NCBI RefSeq assembly: GCF_004365635.1
Contig: NZ_SOBH01000002.1
Coordinates: 744,001 to 808,000 of the forward strand
Source of the DNA: Litoreibacter halocynthiae
Lineage (GTDB): Bacteria; Pseudomonadota; Alphaproteobacteria; Rhodobacterales; Rhodobacteraceae
Reading direction: 5' to 3'
DNA: 64,000 bases
Below, in pieces: positions 1-9,195 of the stretch. The notes under the pieces were generated by a model, which did no database searches, was not told the origin of the DNA, and saw nothing but the letters and a program-made list of their open reading frames with translations. A program made the position numbers and the translations under genes. Position 1 is the first letter of the stretch; each line of letters opens with the position of its first letter.

Positions 1-561
1 AACGCCCGGGCCGCCGCCTACGCGGACACGTTCGCGCGCAACAAGCCCGACGCCGACCTACTGGCTTTCATGGAGGCGGTCACGCCAAACGGGCACATAC
101 TCGACCTCGGCTGCGGCCCAGGCAATTCTGCCGCAATGATGCAGGCGGCGGGCTTCACACTCAAAGCCACCGACGCCTCCCCCGAGATGATCCGCATCGC
201 TCGCGACCAGCACAAGGTCGACGCCCGCCTCGCAACCTTCGACGACATATCAGGCATCGACCGCTACGATGGCATCTGGGCCAATTTCTCGCTGCTCCAC
301 GCGCCGAAAGCCGACATGCCCCGCCACCTGTCCGCCCTGCGCGAGGCCTTGAAACCCAGCGGCATATTCCATATCGGCCTCAAGATCGGGGACGACGCCA
401 ACCGCGACAAGATCGGGCGGCTCTACAGCTACTATCAGGAAGACGAATTGAAACACCTCCTTACAAACGCAGGCTTCACCCCGCGCAGCACCCGCCTCGG
501 CGCGGAGCCGGGGCTTGACGGCACCGTCGCCCCTTTCATCATCGTGCTGTCCGATGGCTGA
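1..561 (+). CDS. Class I SAM-dependent methyltransferase (5' end outside window)
   Basis: The reading frame is open from the first base, so the start lies before the window; 186 codons are visible. Visible residues 33-41 (ILDLGCGPG) are the glycine-rich SAM-binding motif I of class I methyltransferases. An acidic stretch after it (KATDASPEM) fits the ribose-binding motif II, and the hydrophobic strand NFSLLHAP fits motif IV. The substrate cannot be named; the family includes small-molecule and quinone methyltransferases. Its stop codon overlaps the start of rnhA by 8 bases, so the two are probably translated together. The family call is firm and the function is open. Confidence 0.85.
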   Translation, partial: NARAAAYADTFARNKPDADLLAFMEAVTPNGHILDLGCGPGNSAAMMQAAGFTLKATDASPEMIRIARDQHKVDARLATFDDISGIDRYDGIWANFSLLHAPKADMPRHLSALREALKPSGIFHIGLKIGDDANRDKIGRLYSYYQEDELKHLLTNAGFTPRSTRLGAEPGLDGTVAPFIIVLSDG

Positions 562-1003
562 GCTGTTCGCCTACACGGACGGCGCATGTTCCGGCAATCC
601 TGGTCCCGGCGGCTGGGGCGCCATCCTCATCGCGCGTGAAGGCGACACGGTCGTCAAGGAACGCGAGCTGAAAGGCGGCGAGGCCAACACCACCAACAAC
701 CGCATGGAAATGCTGGCCGCGATCAACGTGCTGGAAACCCTCAGCCGCGCCTCCAAGCTGACGATCGTGACCGACAGTTCCTACGTCAAGGACGGCATCA
801 CCAAATGGATTCACGGCTGGAAGGCCAAGGGTTGGAAAAAGAAGGGCGGCGAGATCAAGAATATCGACCTCTGGAAGCGCCTTGACGAGGCCCAGTCCCG
901 CCATGACGTCACATGGGAATGGGTCAAGGGCCATGCAGGCCACCCCGAAAACGAGCGGGCGGACGAGTTGGCACGCGCTGGTATGGCCCCGTTCAAGCCA
1001 TGA
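554..1003 (+). CDS. rnhA: Ribonuclease HI
   Basis: 149-residue RNase HI, which cleaves the RNA strand of RNA-DNA hybrids in the cytoplasm (Okazaki primers, R-loops). The four catalytic acidic residues are all recognisable: Asp in [15 protein letters not shown] near the N-terminus, Glu in NNRMEML, Asp in [11 protein letters not shown], and Asp in [10 protein letters not shown], with the supporting His in [10 protein letters not shown]. Length matches the usual 150-155. I chose the ATG at 554 because the conserved fold begins there ([10 protein letters not shown]); a longer frame from 515 adds only a tail read from the upstream gene. The stop overlaps the next start (ATGA at 1000-1003), suggesting translational coupling. 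Confidence 0.95.
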   Translation: MAELFAYTDGACSGNPGPGGWGAILIAREGDTVVKERELKGGEANTTNNRMEMLAAINVLETLSRASKLTIVTDSSYVKDGITKWIHGWKAKGWKKKGGEIKNIDLWKRLDEAQSRHDVTWEWVKGHAGHPENERADELARAGMAPFKP

Positions 1004-1620
1004 CATCGCTGGTCTATCTCGACTACGCGTCGGTTTTCGTCTTCGCCCTCACCGGCGCGCTGGTCGCCAGCCGCGCCCAGCTTGATATCGTGGGCTTCAT
1101 CTTCATCGCCTGCCTCACGGCTGTCGGCGGCGGCACCGTGCGCGATGTACTGCTGGCCCGCCCCGTGTTCTGGATGGAGGAGCCGACATTCATCATGGTC
1201 GCCTCCGTCGCTGCCTTCATCGTGTTCTTCACCGCGCATCTGCTGGAATCCCGCTACCGCTCGATCCTCTGGATCGACGCGCTGGCGCTGGCCGTAGCCG
1301 TCCCCGCAGGGGTCGCGGCGGCGGTCTCCATGGAATCCACATGGCCTATCGTGCTGATCATGGGCGTCTCGACCGGCTGCTTTGGCGGCCTGATGCGCGA
1401 CGTAGTGTGCAACGAAGTGCCACTGGTCCTCAAACAGGGCGAGCTTTACGTGACCTGCGCCTTCACAGGAGCCGGTGCAGCGGTCGGCCTGCTCGCCCTA
1501 GGCCAGCCCCTATCGATCGCGCTGCTCGGCTGTGCAGTGGTCACGCTGGCCTTACGCACAGGTTCCATCGCCTTTAGTTGGAGCCTGCCCGTCTACAAAA
1601 GCCGCCCGCCGCGCGTCTAG
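1000..1620 (+). CDS. Trimeric intracellular cation (TRIC/UPF0126) family membrane protein
   Basis: 206-residue integral membrane protein of about seven hydrophobic segments made of two homologous halves. Each half carries the family's Gly-rich and Arg-Asp signature: [12 protein letters not shown] in the first and [13 protein letters not shown] in the second. Characterised prokaryotic TRIC members are potassium-permeable trimeric channels of the inner membrane; which ion this one carries is inference. The ATG at 1000 overlaps the rnhA stop by 4 bases and no separate promoter is seen. The gene ends convergently against fmt, overlapping it by 4 bases at 1617-1620. Confidence 0.85.
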   Translation: MTSLVYLDYASVFVFALTGALVASRAQLDIVGFIFIACLTAVGGGTVRDVLLARPVFWMEEPTFIMVASVAAFIVFFTAHLLESRYRSILWIDALALAVAVPAGVAAAVSMESTWPIVLIMGVSTGCFGGLMRDVVCNEVPLVLKQGELYVTCAFTGAGAAVGLLALGQPLSIALLGCAVVTLALRTGSIAFSWSLPVYKSRPPRV

Positions 1621-2525
1621 GAAAAGCGCTGCGGCGGGGTCCAGCCTTGCGTCACAACCGCCACATCACCAGCCTTCTTGCCCGCCCGTTGCAGCGTCAG
1701 GATTGAAACGGCCTCGTCGCCACTGCCTACGTGCAATTCTCCCGCCAAGACCCGAACGTCTCCGGCAGGAATATCCTGCAAGGTCACTGCGGCTCGCAAG
1801 CATTTGATCCGCTCACCATCCGCCTCTGTCCAAGCCCCCGGAAAAGGCGAAAGCCCGTTAATCTGGCGTACAATCTCGGCAGAACCACGCGTCCAGTCGA
1901 TGCGCGCCTCCGCCTTATCGATTTTGGAGGCGTAGGTCACACCGTCCTCGTGCTGTGGCTCCGGCACCAGTTCGTCTAAACGCGCAAGCGCTTCCACAAT
2001 CATCTTTGCTCCGATGGCACTCAGCCAGTCATGCAACTCACCCGTTGTCTCTGTCGCGCCAATCTCCGTCGCCTGACGCAGCAATACTGGGCCTGTGTCC
2101 AGCCCTGCCTCCATTTGCATGATGCAAACGCCAGTCTCAGTATCGCCCGCCATTATAGCACGATGGATCGGCGCAGCCCCGCGCCAGCGCGGCAACAGCG
2201 AGGCGTGAATGTTCAAGCACCCGTGCTCCGGCGCGTCCAGCACCGCTTGCGGCAATATCAGCCCGTAGGCCACGACCACGGCCACATCTGCGCCCAGCGC
2301 GGCAAATTCGTCTTGCTCCGGCGTGCCCTTCAGCGACACCGGATGGCGCACGGGCAGGCCCAGTTCCTCGGCCCGCGCCTGCACAGGCGACGGTCGGTCC
2401 TTCTTTCCCCGCCCCGCAGGGCGCGGCGGTTGCGAATACACAGCAACGACCTCGTGACCCGCCTCGACCAGAGCCTCCAGAACCGGAACGGAAAAGTCCG
2501 GCGTGCCCATAAAAACGATTTTCAT
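1617..2525 (-). CDS. fmt: Methionyl-tRNA formyltransferase
   Basis: 302-residue enzyme that transfers a formyl group from 10-formyltetrahydrofolate to Met-tRNAfMet for translation initiation. The N-terminal Rossmann-like domain starts [19 protein letters not shown]. The folate-binding and catalytic motif [14 protein letters not shown] is present, preceded by the catalytic Asn in CLNIHAS, and the GDTETGV-MQ-GLDTGP stretch follows. The C-terminal domain (about 205-302) is the OB-fold tRNA-binding part. The start overlaps the stop of the upstream deformylase-like gene by 4 bases (ATGA). It is last in a def-def-def-fmt operon, pairing N-formylation with deformylation as in many bacteria. Confidence 0.96.
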   Translation of the reverse strand: MKIVFMGTPDFSVPVLEALVEAGHEVVAVYSQPPRPAGRGKKDRPSPVQARAEELGLPVRHPVSLKGTPEQDEFAALGADVAVVVAYGLILPQAVLDAPEHGCLNIHASLLPRWRGAAPIHRAIMAGDTETGVCIMQMEAGLDTGPVLLRQATEIGATETTGELHDWLSAIGAKMIVEALARLDELVPEPQHEDGVTYASKIDKAEARIDWTRGSAEIVRQINGLSPFPGAWTEADGERIKCLRAAVTLQDIPAGDVRVLAGELHVGSGDEAVSILTLQRAGKKAGDVAVVTQGWTPPQRFS

Positions 2526-3016
2526 CGCACCAGCTTCCTTGCCTTTTTCACCAGCATTTCCCGCTTGGTGCGACTAAGGTGGTCAAAATACATCTTGCCC
2601 TGTAAGTGGTCGATCTGGTGCTGCGCCGACGTCGCCCAAAGCCCGACAAAGTCGCGCTCCTCAACCTCGCCCGCTGCGTTCATAAACCGAACCGTCACGG
2701 CGCGCGGCCGTGAGATCACCGCCGAAACACCCGGCAAATTCGGCGACGCTTCCTCATGCTCCCGCATCTGTCCGCTGGCATGCAATACCTCGGGGTTCAC
2801 CATCAGCACAGCCTGTCCCCGCATGTCCGAGGCATCCACAACAGCCAGCCGTTGCATCACCCCGATCTGCACCGCAGCCAGGCCCACACCGGGCGTCGCG
2901 TCCATGGTCTCGACCATGTCCGCCCAAATCGCACGGGTCTCGTCGGTGATCTCGGACACATCCTCCGCCACCGTCCGCAAACGCTTGTCCGGCCACATCA
3001 CAAACGGTCGCTTCAT
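2522..3016 (-). CDS. Peptide deformylase-like protein with degenerate active site
   Basis: 164-residue member of the peptide deformylase fold, third def copy in the operon. Motif I is kept (GVGLAAVQ, residues 43-50), but the metal-binding Cys of EGCLS is gone: the equivalent stretch reads EASPN (89-93) with Ser91 at the Cys position. The HEIDH motif reads HQIDH (133-137), so the catalytic Glu is Gln while both metal-ligand His remain. Known PDFs need Cys, Glu and two His for Fe/Zn binding and catalysis, so this protein is probably inactive as a deformylase. It may act on another substrate or as a partner of the neighbouring copies. ATGA overlaps join it to both neighbours. Confidence 0.85.
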   Translation of the reverse strand: MKRPFVMWPDKRLRTVAEDVSEITDETRAIWADMVETMDATPGVGLAAVQIGVMQRLAVVDASDMRGQAVLMVNPEVLHASGQMREHEEASPNLPGVSAVISRPRAVTVRFMNAAGEVEERDFVGLWATSAQHQIDHLQGKMYFDHLSRTKREMLVKKARKLVR

Positions 3017-3468
3017 GCCGTCACCTCATAGTCCAAAATCAGCACGCCATCGAGGTGATCTATCTCGTGCTGCACGCAGGCCGCCGCAATCCCCTCAAAA
3101 GCGCCGCGCCGCTGCGCGCCGGTCTGGTCCATCCACATCGCTTCGATCCGCTCGGGCCGCTCCACCCACACAGGATGATCCGCAATCGACAGGCAGCCTT
3201 CGTCGTTGCGTTGCATCTCTACAGATCGCGACAATATTTCGGGGTTAATCATCACGACAGGGCTGCGCTCCCCCTCTTTCCAGCTGCAATCCATCACGAA
3301 CAGCCGGATCTGTCGCCCCACCTGAGGCGCGGCCAGCCCGCGCCCGGGCGCGTCATACATCGTCTCGAACATATCGGTAATCAGCCCGCCAAGCGCTGCC
3401 ACGTCAAAGACCGGCTGACATAGCTGACGCAGCACGGGATCCGGATGCTGCACAATCGGCAGGATCAT
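3013..3468 (-). CDS. def: Peptide deformylase (second copy)
   Basis: 151-residue peptide deformylase, which removes the N-formyl group from nascent peptides. All three motifs are intact: GRGLAAPQVG (about 43-52), EGCLSI (about 94-99) and HEIDH (about 137-141), giving the Cys and two His metal ligands and the catalytic Glu. It is shorter than the neighbouring copy because it ends soon after HEIDHLDGVLILDY and lacks the basic C-terminal helix. Start and stop overlap the adjacent def genes by 4 bases each. Which of the two intact copies does most deformylation cannot be told from sequence. Confidence 0.9.
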   Translation of the reverse strand: MILPIVQHPDPVLRQLCQPVFDVAALGGLITDMFETMYDAPGRGLAAPQVGRQIRLFVMDCSWKEGERSPVVMINPEILSRSVEMQRNDEGCLSIADHPVWVERPERIEAMWMDQTGAQRRGAFEGIAAACVQHEIDHLDGVLILDYEVTA

Positions 3469-3986
3469 CCCGTGCGGGCCATTTCACGCTTCAGCTTGAC
3501 CATCTTGCGAGTAATCATCTGCCGTTTGAGAGGGCGCAAATAGTCAATGAACAGCTTGCCATCCAAATGATCAATCTCGTGCTGCACGCATGTGGCCCAC
3601 AGACCATCAAAGGTTTCTTCCTGCTCGGCTCCGTCGCGGTCCATCCAACGCACCGTAACGTCTGCAGGGCGGGTGACATCGGCATACTGCTCAGGGATCG
3701 ACAGGCAGCCTTCCTCATAGGTGTTTTCCTCTTCCGAACAGGCGATAACCTCAGGGTTGAACATCACCAGCGGGCGGGGGCTTTCACCTTCTTTCTTGAT
3801 GCAGTCCAGCACGATCAGACGGTCCATCACGCCGACCTGCGGCGCGGCCAAGCCGATGCCCGGCGCGTCATACATGGTCTCAAGCATGTCGTCCGCCAGC
3901 TCCCGCAGCGCGTCCGAGACGTCAACAACAGGTTTCGCCAGTTTCTTCAGGCGCGGGTCGGGATGGATCAAGATCGAGCGTTTCAT
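3465..3986 (-). CDS. def: Peptide deformylase (canonical copy)
   Basis: 173-residue canonical peptide deformylase with motif I GIGLAAPQVGV, motif II EEGCLSIPEQYA and motif III VQHEIDHLDGKLF, followed by the usual basic tail (LKRQMITRKMVKLKRE). Length matches typical alphaproteobacterial enzymes (165-175). The reverse-strand ATG at 3986 is chosen because the fold begins at MKRSILIHPDPRLKKLAKPV; a longer frame to 4196 adds an unconserved leader. As first gene of the def-def-def-fmt run it probably carries the promoter in the 154-base gap divergent from the PatB gene. Confidence 0.94.
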   Translation of the reverse strand: MKRSILIHPDPRLKKLAKPVVDVSDALRELADDMLETMYDAPGIGLAAPQVGVMDRLIVLDCIKKEGESPRPLVMFNPEVIACSEEENTYEEGCLSIPEQYADVTRPADVTVRWMDRDGAEQEETFDGLWATCVQHEIDHLDGKLFIDYLRPLKRQMITRKMVKLKREMARTG

Positions 3987-4140
3987 GCCGCCCAGATAGA
4001 CGTTCCTGCCATGCGGAACAAGTCCTAGGGGCGGAACTCCACCCGTCCAGACTGCCGCCGCGCAGGCTGTGCTAATTTTCGCTCTTGCAGCCCCACAGGA
4101 ATCCCGCGACCTTGCGCGCGATATTAAGGAGAGCTGATCC

Positions 4141-5310
4141 ATGAGTTTCGACACCCCAATCGACCGCCGCGGCACACATTCGTCCAAGTGGGACAAGATG
4201 GAGACCCTCTACGGCGTCTCGCCCAAGGACGGCATCGCAATGTGGGTGGCGGACATGGACTTCCACCCGCCGCAATGCGTGCAGGATGCGGTCAAGGCGA
4301 TGCATGATCACGGCGTTTACGGCTATTACGGTGACGAAACCGAATATCGCGCGGCCATCCAATGGTGGATGAAAACCCGACACGGTTGGACACTGAATCC
4401 CGATCACATCTTCACCACCCACGGGCTGGTGAACGGAACCGCCATGTGCCTCGATGCCTTCACCGCTCCCGGCGACGGCGTCGTGCTGTTCACGCCCGTC
4501 TACCACGCCTTCGCCCGCGTCATCAAAGCCGCTGGCCGCGAGGTGGTCGAGTGCCAGTTGGTCAACACCAATGGCCGCTACGAGATGGATTTCGACGCTT
4601 ACGACGCGCAGATGACGGGCAAGGAGACCATGCTCATCCTGTGCTCGCCACATAACCCCAGCGGGCGTGTCTGGACCAAAGGAGAGCTGCAAGCCGTTGC
4701 CGCTTTCGCAAAACGCCATGACCTCATTCTGGTCTCGGACGAAATCCACCACGACCTCGTCTTCAACGGTCACACGCATATCACCATGGCAAACCTGCCG
4801 GGGATCGAGGACCGGCTGGTGATGATGACCGCTACGACCAAGACCTTCAACATCGCGGGTTCTCACGTTGGCAATGTCATTATCGCAGATCCGGATTTAC
4901 GCGCCCGATTTGCTGCCCGCATGGCCGCGAAGGGACTAAGCCCGAACAGCTTTGGCTTGTTCATGGCCACCGCCGCCTATTCGCCCGAAGGCGCAACGTG
5001 GGTCGATGAGCTTGTCGAATATCTCGACAAAAACCGCAAAACCTTCGACGCAGGGATTAACGCCATTCCGGGTCTTTCCTCGATGCCCATGGAAGCAACC
5101 TATCTGGCATGGGTCGACTTCTCTGGCACCGGCATGAGTCGCGAAGAGTTCACCAAGCGCACCCATGACACCGCCAAGATCGCGGCGAGCCACGGCCTGA
5201 CTTTTGGCACTGGTGGCGAAGAATTCATGCGCTTCAACATCGGCGCACCGCATGCTGTCATTAAAGATGCGGTCGCCCGTATGCAGGCCGCGTTCGCGGA
5301 CCTGCAATAG
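4141..5310 (+). CDS. patB: PatB/MalY family PLP-dependent C-S lyase (cystathionine beta-lyase type)
   Basis: 389-residue fold-type I PLP enzyme of the MalY/PatB subgroup, which cleaves the C-S bond of cystathionine or S-substituted cysteines to give a thiol, pyruvate and ammonia. The N-terminal signature GIAMWVADMDFHPP is typical. SPHNPSGRVW holds the cofactor-binding Asn, LILVSDEIHHDLV the Asp that contacts the pyridine nitrogen, and TKTFNIAG the Schiff-base Lys. A good ribosome site, AAGGAG, sits 8-9 bases before the ATG at 4141. It runs convergently into ybbP with only 2 bases between. The physiological substrate is unknown. Confidence 0.88.
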   Translation: MSFDTPIDRRGTHSSKWDKMETLYGVSPKDGIAMWVADMDFHPPQCVQDAVKAMHDHGVYGYYGDETEYRAAIQWWMKTRHGWTLNPDHIFTTHGLVNGTAMCLDAFTAPGDGVVLFTPVYHAFARVIKAAGREVVECQLVNTNGRYEMDFDAYDAQMTGKETMLILCSPHNPSGRVWTKGELQAVAAFAKRHDLILVSDEIHHDLVFNGHTHITMANLPGIEDRLVMMTATTKTFNIAGSHVGNVIIADPDLRARFAARMAAKGLSPNSFGLFMATAAYSPEGATWVDELVEYLDKNRKTFDAGINAIPGLSSMPMEATYLAWVDFSGTGMSREEFTKRTHDTAKIAASHGLTFGTGGEEFMRFNIGAPHAVIKDAVARMQAAFADLQ

Positions 5311-5312
5311 CG

Positions 5313-7820
5313 TCACTCGCGGGCGCGCAAAACCTGCGCTGGTCGCGTTGCCAACGGTCGCCATGCAAACATGAGCCCTGTTGCCAACGTGGCCAGTATG
5401 CCCCCCGCGATGATCGCTACGGCAGAGCCGACAGCGATCTGGAAATCCGACTCCATTACGAAAGCCATAACCCCCCATCCCGCGGCAATCCCGGTCACCA
5501 GTGCGATCCCACCAGCCGTCAGGCCCAACAGCGCCGAACGTAGCGCGAAGTTGCCCAGCACTGCAGCGCGTGATGCACCCAGCGTCTTCAGCACCGCGCC
5601 TTCATAGACCCGCGCCTTTTCCCCCGCCGCTGCCGTACCGATCAACACGATGCCCCCCGTCACCAACGTCGCCAACGCGCCGTAGGTGATCGCCGCCGCG
5701 ATGCCTTGCAGAACCTCGCTGACACGGTCGATTGCGTCGCGCACGCGGATCGCGGTGATATTCGGATAGGTCTTCGCCATGTCGCGCAAAATCGCGCCTT
5801 CATCGGCTTCCTCGGCGTAGATCGTTGCGATATGCGTGTGCGGAGCCCCCCGAAGCGCCGCCGCATTCATCGACAGTACGAACCCAAGTCCTCCGGTCGA
5901 GAAGTTAACCTCGCGAAAGCTGGTGATCGTAGCGGTGATGTCGCGCCCCAGCACGTTGACCGTCAGGGTGTCGCCCAGATGCAAACCAAGCTCCTCCGCT
6001 TCCTCGGCGGCAAAGCTGATCTGTGGGTCGCCTTCGTATCCGGCACCCCACCATGTGCCTGCCGTAATGTCTGTCCCCGCTGGCAGCGCATCCGCATAGG
6101 TCACGCCACGATCACCACGCACGACCCAGTGGTCTGGCGCCACCTCCATCGCAGGTTTGTCGTTAATCTTGGTAATCACACCGCGCAGCATCGGTGCGCT
6201 TTCGATCTTCGACACGCTCGGGCGCGCGCTCAAAGATGCCACCAGCGGCTCCAATTGGTCGGGCTGCACATCCACGATAAAGTAGCTTGGTGCAATCTCG
6301 GGCAAATCCCCCGCAATGGCGTTGCGCAGGTTCCAGTCGATCTGTCCCACTGCCGCCAGCACCGACAGCCCCAGCCCCAGCGAGACCACCACCGCCTGCG
6401 CCTCGCGCCCCGGTCCGCCAACAGCGCCCAGCGCAAAACGCAGCGTCTTGAACCCGCGTAAGCGCCGCGCCAGCCACCGCGCCAGTACCCGCACGCCCAT
6501 TGCAGCCAGCACCAGCAACACAAACGCTGCCATGATGCCACCCGCCGCCCAAAGCGTCAGCATGACCAAACCTGAAAGCCACGCCGCAGAGCCTACCAGT
6601 GCCGCTAAAATCAACCCGCATACGACGATCCAGATCGGCCTCGGCCAGCCTCTGACACCGCTTTGCGCATCCCGAAACAACGCCGCCGCGCGGATATGCT
6701 CCGACTGGCCCAACGGCCACAGCGTAAACAGTGCCGCCGCCAGCGCCCCGTAAAGTGCGGCTTCCGCCAAGGGACGCAGGCGCAACGCCAAATCCACCGG
6801 CACGGGCAAGCTCGCCTTGATCAACGGGCCGAACGCCAACGGCAACAGTCCGCCCAGAACCAGCCCCATGGCTATGCCCAACACCGCGAGGACACCCACC
6901 TGCAATAGGTAGACCCTAAACACCAAGTCCCCCGACGCGCCCAGACTGCGCAAAGTGGCGATCACTTCCGTCTTGCCCGCCAGATAGGCCCTGACCGCCG
7001 CGGAAACGCCAACGCCGCCCACAGCCAATCCCGTCAGCCCCACCAGCACCAGAAACGCCGACAACCGCTCCACGAACCTCGATATCCCCGGCGCGCCGTT
7101 GCGCCGGTCCCGCCAGCGAAATCCTGTACCCTCCAGCGCTGCCTCGGCCTGCGCTTTGGCGGCCTCCAGATCCAAGGCCTCGGGCGTCCTGATCCGGTAT
7201 TCGGTCTCGAACAAGGTTCCCGGCGTCAAAAGCCCCGCGTCCTGCAAGGCCGCACTTGCCACCAATGTCGGCGGCCCCAGCGAGAAGCCCGCCCCCGCGC
7301 TATCCGGCATCCGCTCCAACGCGGCCATAACGATGAACTCTTTGACCCCCAGCTTCACGCGGTCGCCCACGTCCAAGCCCAACCGCGCCAACAGCACCGG
7401 ATCAACCGCCGCCCCTGCAAAGCCGTCGCGCCCCGCCAGAGCCTCGGCCAAAGGTATATCAGGCGTCAGTTGAACCGCGCCATAAAGCGGATACATGTCG
7501 TCAACGCCTTTTACCTGCGTCAGGGCGCGTTCCTCCCCCGTCACCAGCATGGAGCGGAAATCGACAAGCTCCGACACATCCCCCAAACTCTCGAAAAACG
7601 CGCGCTCTTCAGGTTCAGCAAACCGGTAGGTCAGTTGCACTTCCGCGTCGCCGCCAAGGATCACCGCACCTTGTTCTGTCAGCCCCGCCTCGATCGCGCC
7701 GCGCACGGTGCCGATCGCGGCAATCGCGGCCACGCCCAGCGCCAGACACGCCAGAAACACCCAGAACCCCCGCAAGCCGCCCCGCAACTCGCGCCGCGCA
7801 ATCCGCCACGCAAGGCTCAT
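5313..7820 (-). CDS. ybbP: ABC transporter permease, FtsX/YbbP family
   Basis: 835-residue inner-membrane protein of the FtsX/MacB permease superfamily. A TM helix near residues 18-40 follows MSLAWRIARRELRGG, then a large periplasmic domain, groups of TM helices around 250-450, a second extracytoplasmic domain, and a final set of helices (about 705-825). This two-half architecture and length match E. coli YbbP. It overlaps the ATPase gene ybbA by 4 bases, and with the divergent esterase it reproduces the E. coli tesA/ybbA-ybbP arrangement. Members of this group are thought to extract or export lipids or hydrophobic compounds; the cargo here is unknown. Confidence 0.9.
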   Translation of the reverse strand: MSLAWRIARRELRGGLRGFWVFLACLALGVAAIAAIGTVRGAIEAGLTEQGAVILGGDAEVQLTYRFAEPEERAFFESLGDVSELVDFRSMLVTGEERALTQVKGVDDMYPLYGAVQLTPDIPLAEALAGRDGFAGAAVDPVLLARLGLDVGDRVKLGVKEFIVMAALERMPDSAGAGFSLGPPTLVASAALQDAGLLTPGTLFETEYRIRTPEALDLEAAKAQAEAALEGTGFRWRDRRNGAPGISRFVERLSAFLVLVGLTGLAVGGVGVSAAVRAYLAGKTEVIATLRSLGASGDLVFRVYLLQVGVLAVLGIAMGLVLGGLLPLAFGPLIKASLPVPVDLALRLRPLAEAALYGALAAALFTLWPLGQSEHIRAAALFRDAQSGVRGWPRPIWIVVCGLILAALVGSAAWLSGLVMLTLWAAGGIMAAFVLLVLAAMGVRVLARWLARRLRGFKTLRFALGAVGGPGREAQAVVVSLGLGLSVLAAVGQIDWNLRNAIAGDLPEIAPSYFIVDVQPDQLEPLVASLSARPSVSKIESAPMLRGVITKINDKPAMEVAPDHWVVRGDRGVTYADALPAGTDITAGTWWGAGYEGDPQISFAAEEAEELGLHLGDTLTVNVLGRDITATITSFREVNFSTGGLGFVLSMNAAALRGAPHTHIATIYAEEADEGAILRDMAKTYPNITAIRVRDAIDRVSEVLQGIAAAITYGALATLVTGGIVLIGTAAAGEKARVYEGAVLKTLGASRAAVLGNFALRSALLGLTAGGIALVTGIAAGWGVMAFVMESDFQIAVGSAVAIIAGGILATLATGLMFAWRPLATRPAQVLRARE

Positions 7821-8512
7821 TGCGCGGCCATCGCAAGGCTGTCACTGATGATCTGCCCGTCGCGCAGCTGCACCACGCGGTCACACCGCGCAGCCAGTTC
7901 AGGCGCGTGGGTCACAAGGATCAGGGTCGCGCCATGGCGGTCGCGCAAGTCAAACAGTAGGTCCATCACCATCTCGCCGGTTGCCGCGTCCAGATTGCCC
8001 GTCGGCTCGTCCGCCAGCAAAATCTGCGGTCGCCCCACAACGGCCCGCGCCAGCGCCACGCGCTGCTGCTCCCCGCCCGACATCTGCGACGGATAATGCC
8101 CGCCCCGCGACGCCAGCCCGACAGCGGCCAGTTCCGCCTCTGCCCGCGCAAACGCATCGTTGGCGCCCGCCAATTCCAACGGTAGCGCGACATTCTCCAA
8201 GGCGGTCATCGTCGGAATTAAGTGGAATGATTGGAAAACCACCCCCATATGGTCCCTACGGAAACGGGCCAGCCCGTCCTCGCCCATCGGCGTGAGGTCT
8301 TGACCCAATACCGACACAAGCCCCGATGTGGCGCGCTCCAGCCCGCCCATCACCATCAGGAGAGACGATTTGCCAGAGCCCGACGCCCCCGTAAGCCCCA
8401 AGGTTTCCCCTGCGCTCACCTCCATAGAAATACCTTTCAGGATCTCGACCACGCCGGCATTGCCGTCCAGTGACAGGGTCAAATCTTTCAGGCGCATCAC
8501 GGGGTCGGTCAT
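7817..8512 (-). CDS. ybbA: ABC transporter ATP-binding protein, YbbA type
   Basis: 231-residue nucleotide-binding subunit energising the YbbP permease. Walker A is GASGSGKSS, the Q-loop VVFQSFHLIPTMTALENV, the signature MSGGEQQRVALARA, Walker B ILLADEPTGNLD and the switch His in LILVTHAPELA. These features are characteristic of the LolD/MacB/FtsE subgroup. I take the ATG at 8512 (MTDPVMRLKDL) because the conserved domain begins right after it; the longer frame to 8572 would run into the leader of the divergent esterase. Its stop overlaps the ybbP start. Confidence 0.92.
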   Translation of the reverse strand: MTDPVMRLKDLTLSLDGNAGVVEILKGISMEVSAGETLGLTGASGSGKSSLLMVMGGLERATSGLVSVLGQDLTPMGEDGLARFRRDHMGVVFQSFHLIPTMTALENVALPLELAGANDAFARAEAELAAVGLASRGGHYPSQMSGGEQQRVALARAVVGRPQILLADEPTGNLDAATGEMVMDLLFDLRDRHGATLILVTHAPELAARCDRVVQLRDGQIISDSLAMAAQ

Positions 8513-8522
8513 CACTTGGTCC

Positions 8523-9194
8523 TTGGGCTTGGGGCGTGGACTTCTAGATAGACCCTTCCGCACGCTTCGCAACCTTGCACTTGCATCCGTCTTGGCAAGC
8601 CCCGCAATGGCAGAGCCGGTGACGATTGCCGCACTCGGCGACAGCCTGACCCAAGGCTACGGCCTGCCCGCCGAAGACGGCTTCGTGCCGCAGCTTCAGG
8701 CGTGGCTGACCGCCCAAGGCGCGGACGTCACCTTGGTCAATGCAGGCGTCTCGGGCGATACCACCGCAGGCGGCCTGTCGCGCATCGACTGGACCCTGAC
8801 GCCAGAGGTCGACGCCGTGATTGTCGCCTTGGGCGGCAACGACGTCTTGCGCGGCCTGCCGCCGGAGCAGGCGAAATCCAATCTCGACGCGATCCTGGCC
8901 AAGATCGAGGAGCGCGGCCTGCCCGTACTGCTCGCCGGAATTGACGCCCCGTCCAATTACGGCCCCGACTACGAGGCCGAATTCGAGGCGATCTACACTG
9001 ACCTCGCCGCCAAACACGACGCACTGCTAATCCCGAATTTCCTCGAAAGTCTGACCCGCATCGACGACCGCGCCATGGTCATGCGCGAGCACATGCAAAG
9101 CGACGGCATCCACCCCGACGCCTCCGGCGTAGCGCTGATCGTCGAGGCCATCGGCCCGGTGGTTCTGGACCTCATCACCCGCGCCAGCCCCTGA
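8523..9194 (+). CDS. tesA: Arylesterase / lysophospholipase, SGNH hydrolase (TesA-like), exported
   Basis: SGNH-fold hydrolase with block I GDSLTQGYGL (nucleophile Ser), block II Gly in NAGVSGDTTAGG, block III GGNDVLRGL and block V DGIHPDASG (catalytic Asp and His). Homologues act in the periplasm as thioesterase, arylesterase and lysophospholipase. The residues before MAEPVTIAALGDS look like a signal peptide ending SPAMA, but no ATG precedes it closely. I propose a TTG start at 8523 or 8529; a start at ATG 8607 would drop the signal. The gene is divergent from ybbA with hardly any spacer, as in E. coli. The family is secure and the start is not. Confidence 0.85.
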   Translation: MGLGRGLLDRPFRTLRNLALASVLASPAMAEPVTIAALGDSLTQGYGLPAEDGFVPQLQAWLTAQGADVTLVNAGVSGDTTAGGLSRIDWTLTPEVDAVIVALGGNDVLRGLPPEQAKSNLDAILAKIEERGLPVLLAGIDAPSNYGPDYEAEFEAIYTDLAAKHDALLIPNFLESLTRIDDRAMVMREHMQSDGIHPDASGVALIVEAIGPVVLDLITRASP

Positions 9195-9195
9195 A

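Noticed and set aside
2031-3248. 405-codon plus-strand frame antisense to fmt and the def genes
   Set aside because: The minus strand encodes clear Fmt and deformylase proteins. The plus-strand frame is Arg/Pro-rich shadow sequence without any family signature, produced by high GC.
4072-4866. 264-codon minus-strand frame opposite patB
   Set aside because: Antisense to a well-conserved PLP enzyme; no recognisable domain.
5706-6461. 251-codon plus-strand frame inside ybbP
   Set aside because: It lies fully antisense to the permease, has His/Arg-rich composition typical of shadow frames and no ribosome site.
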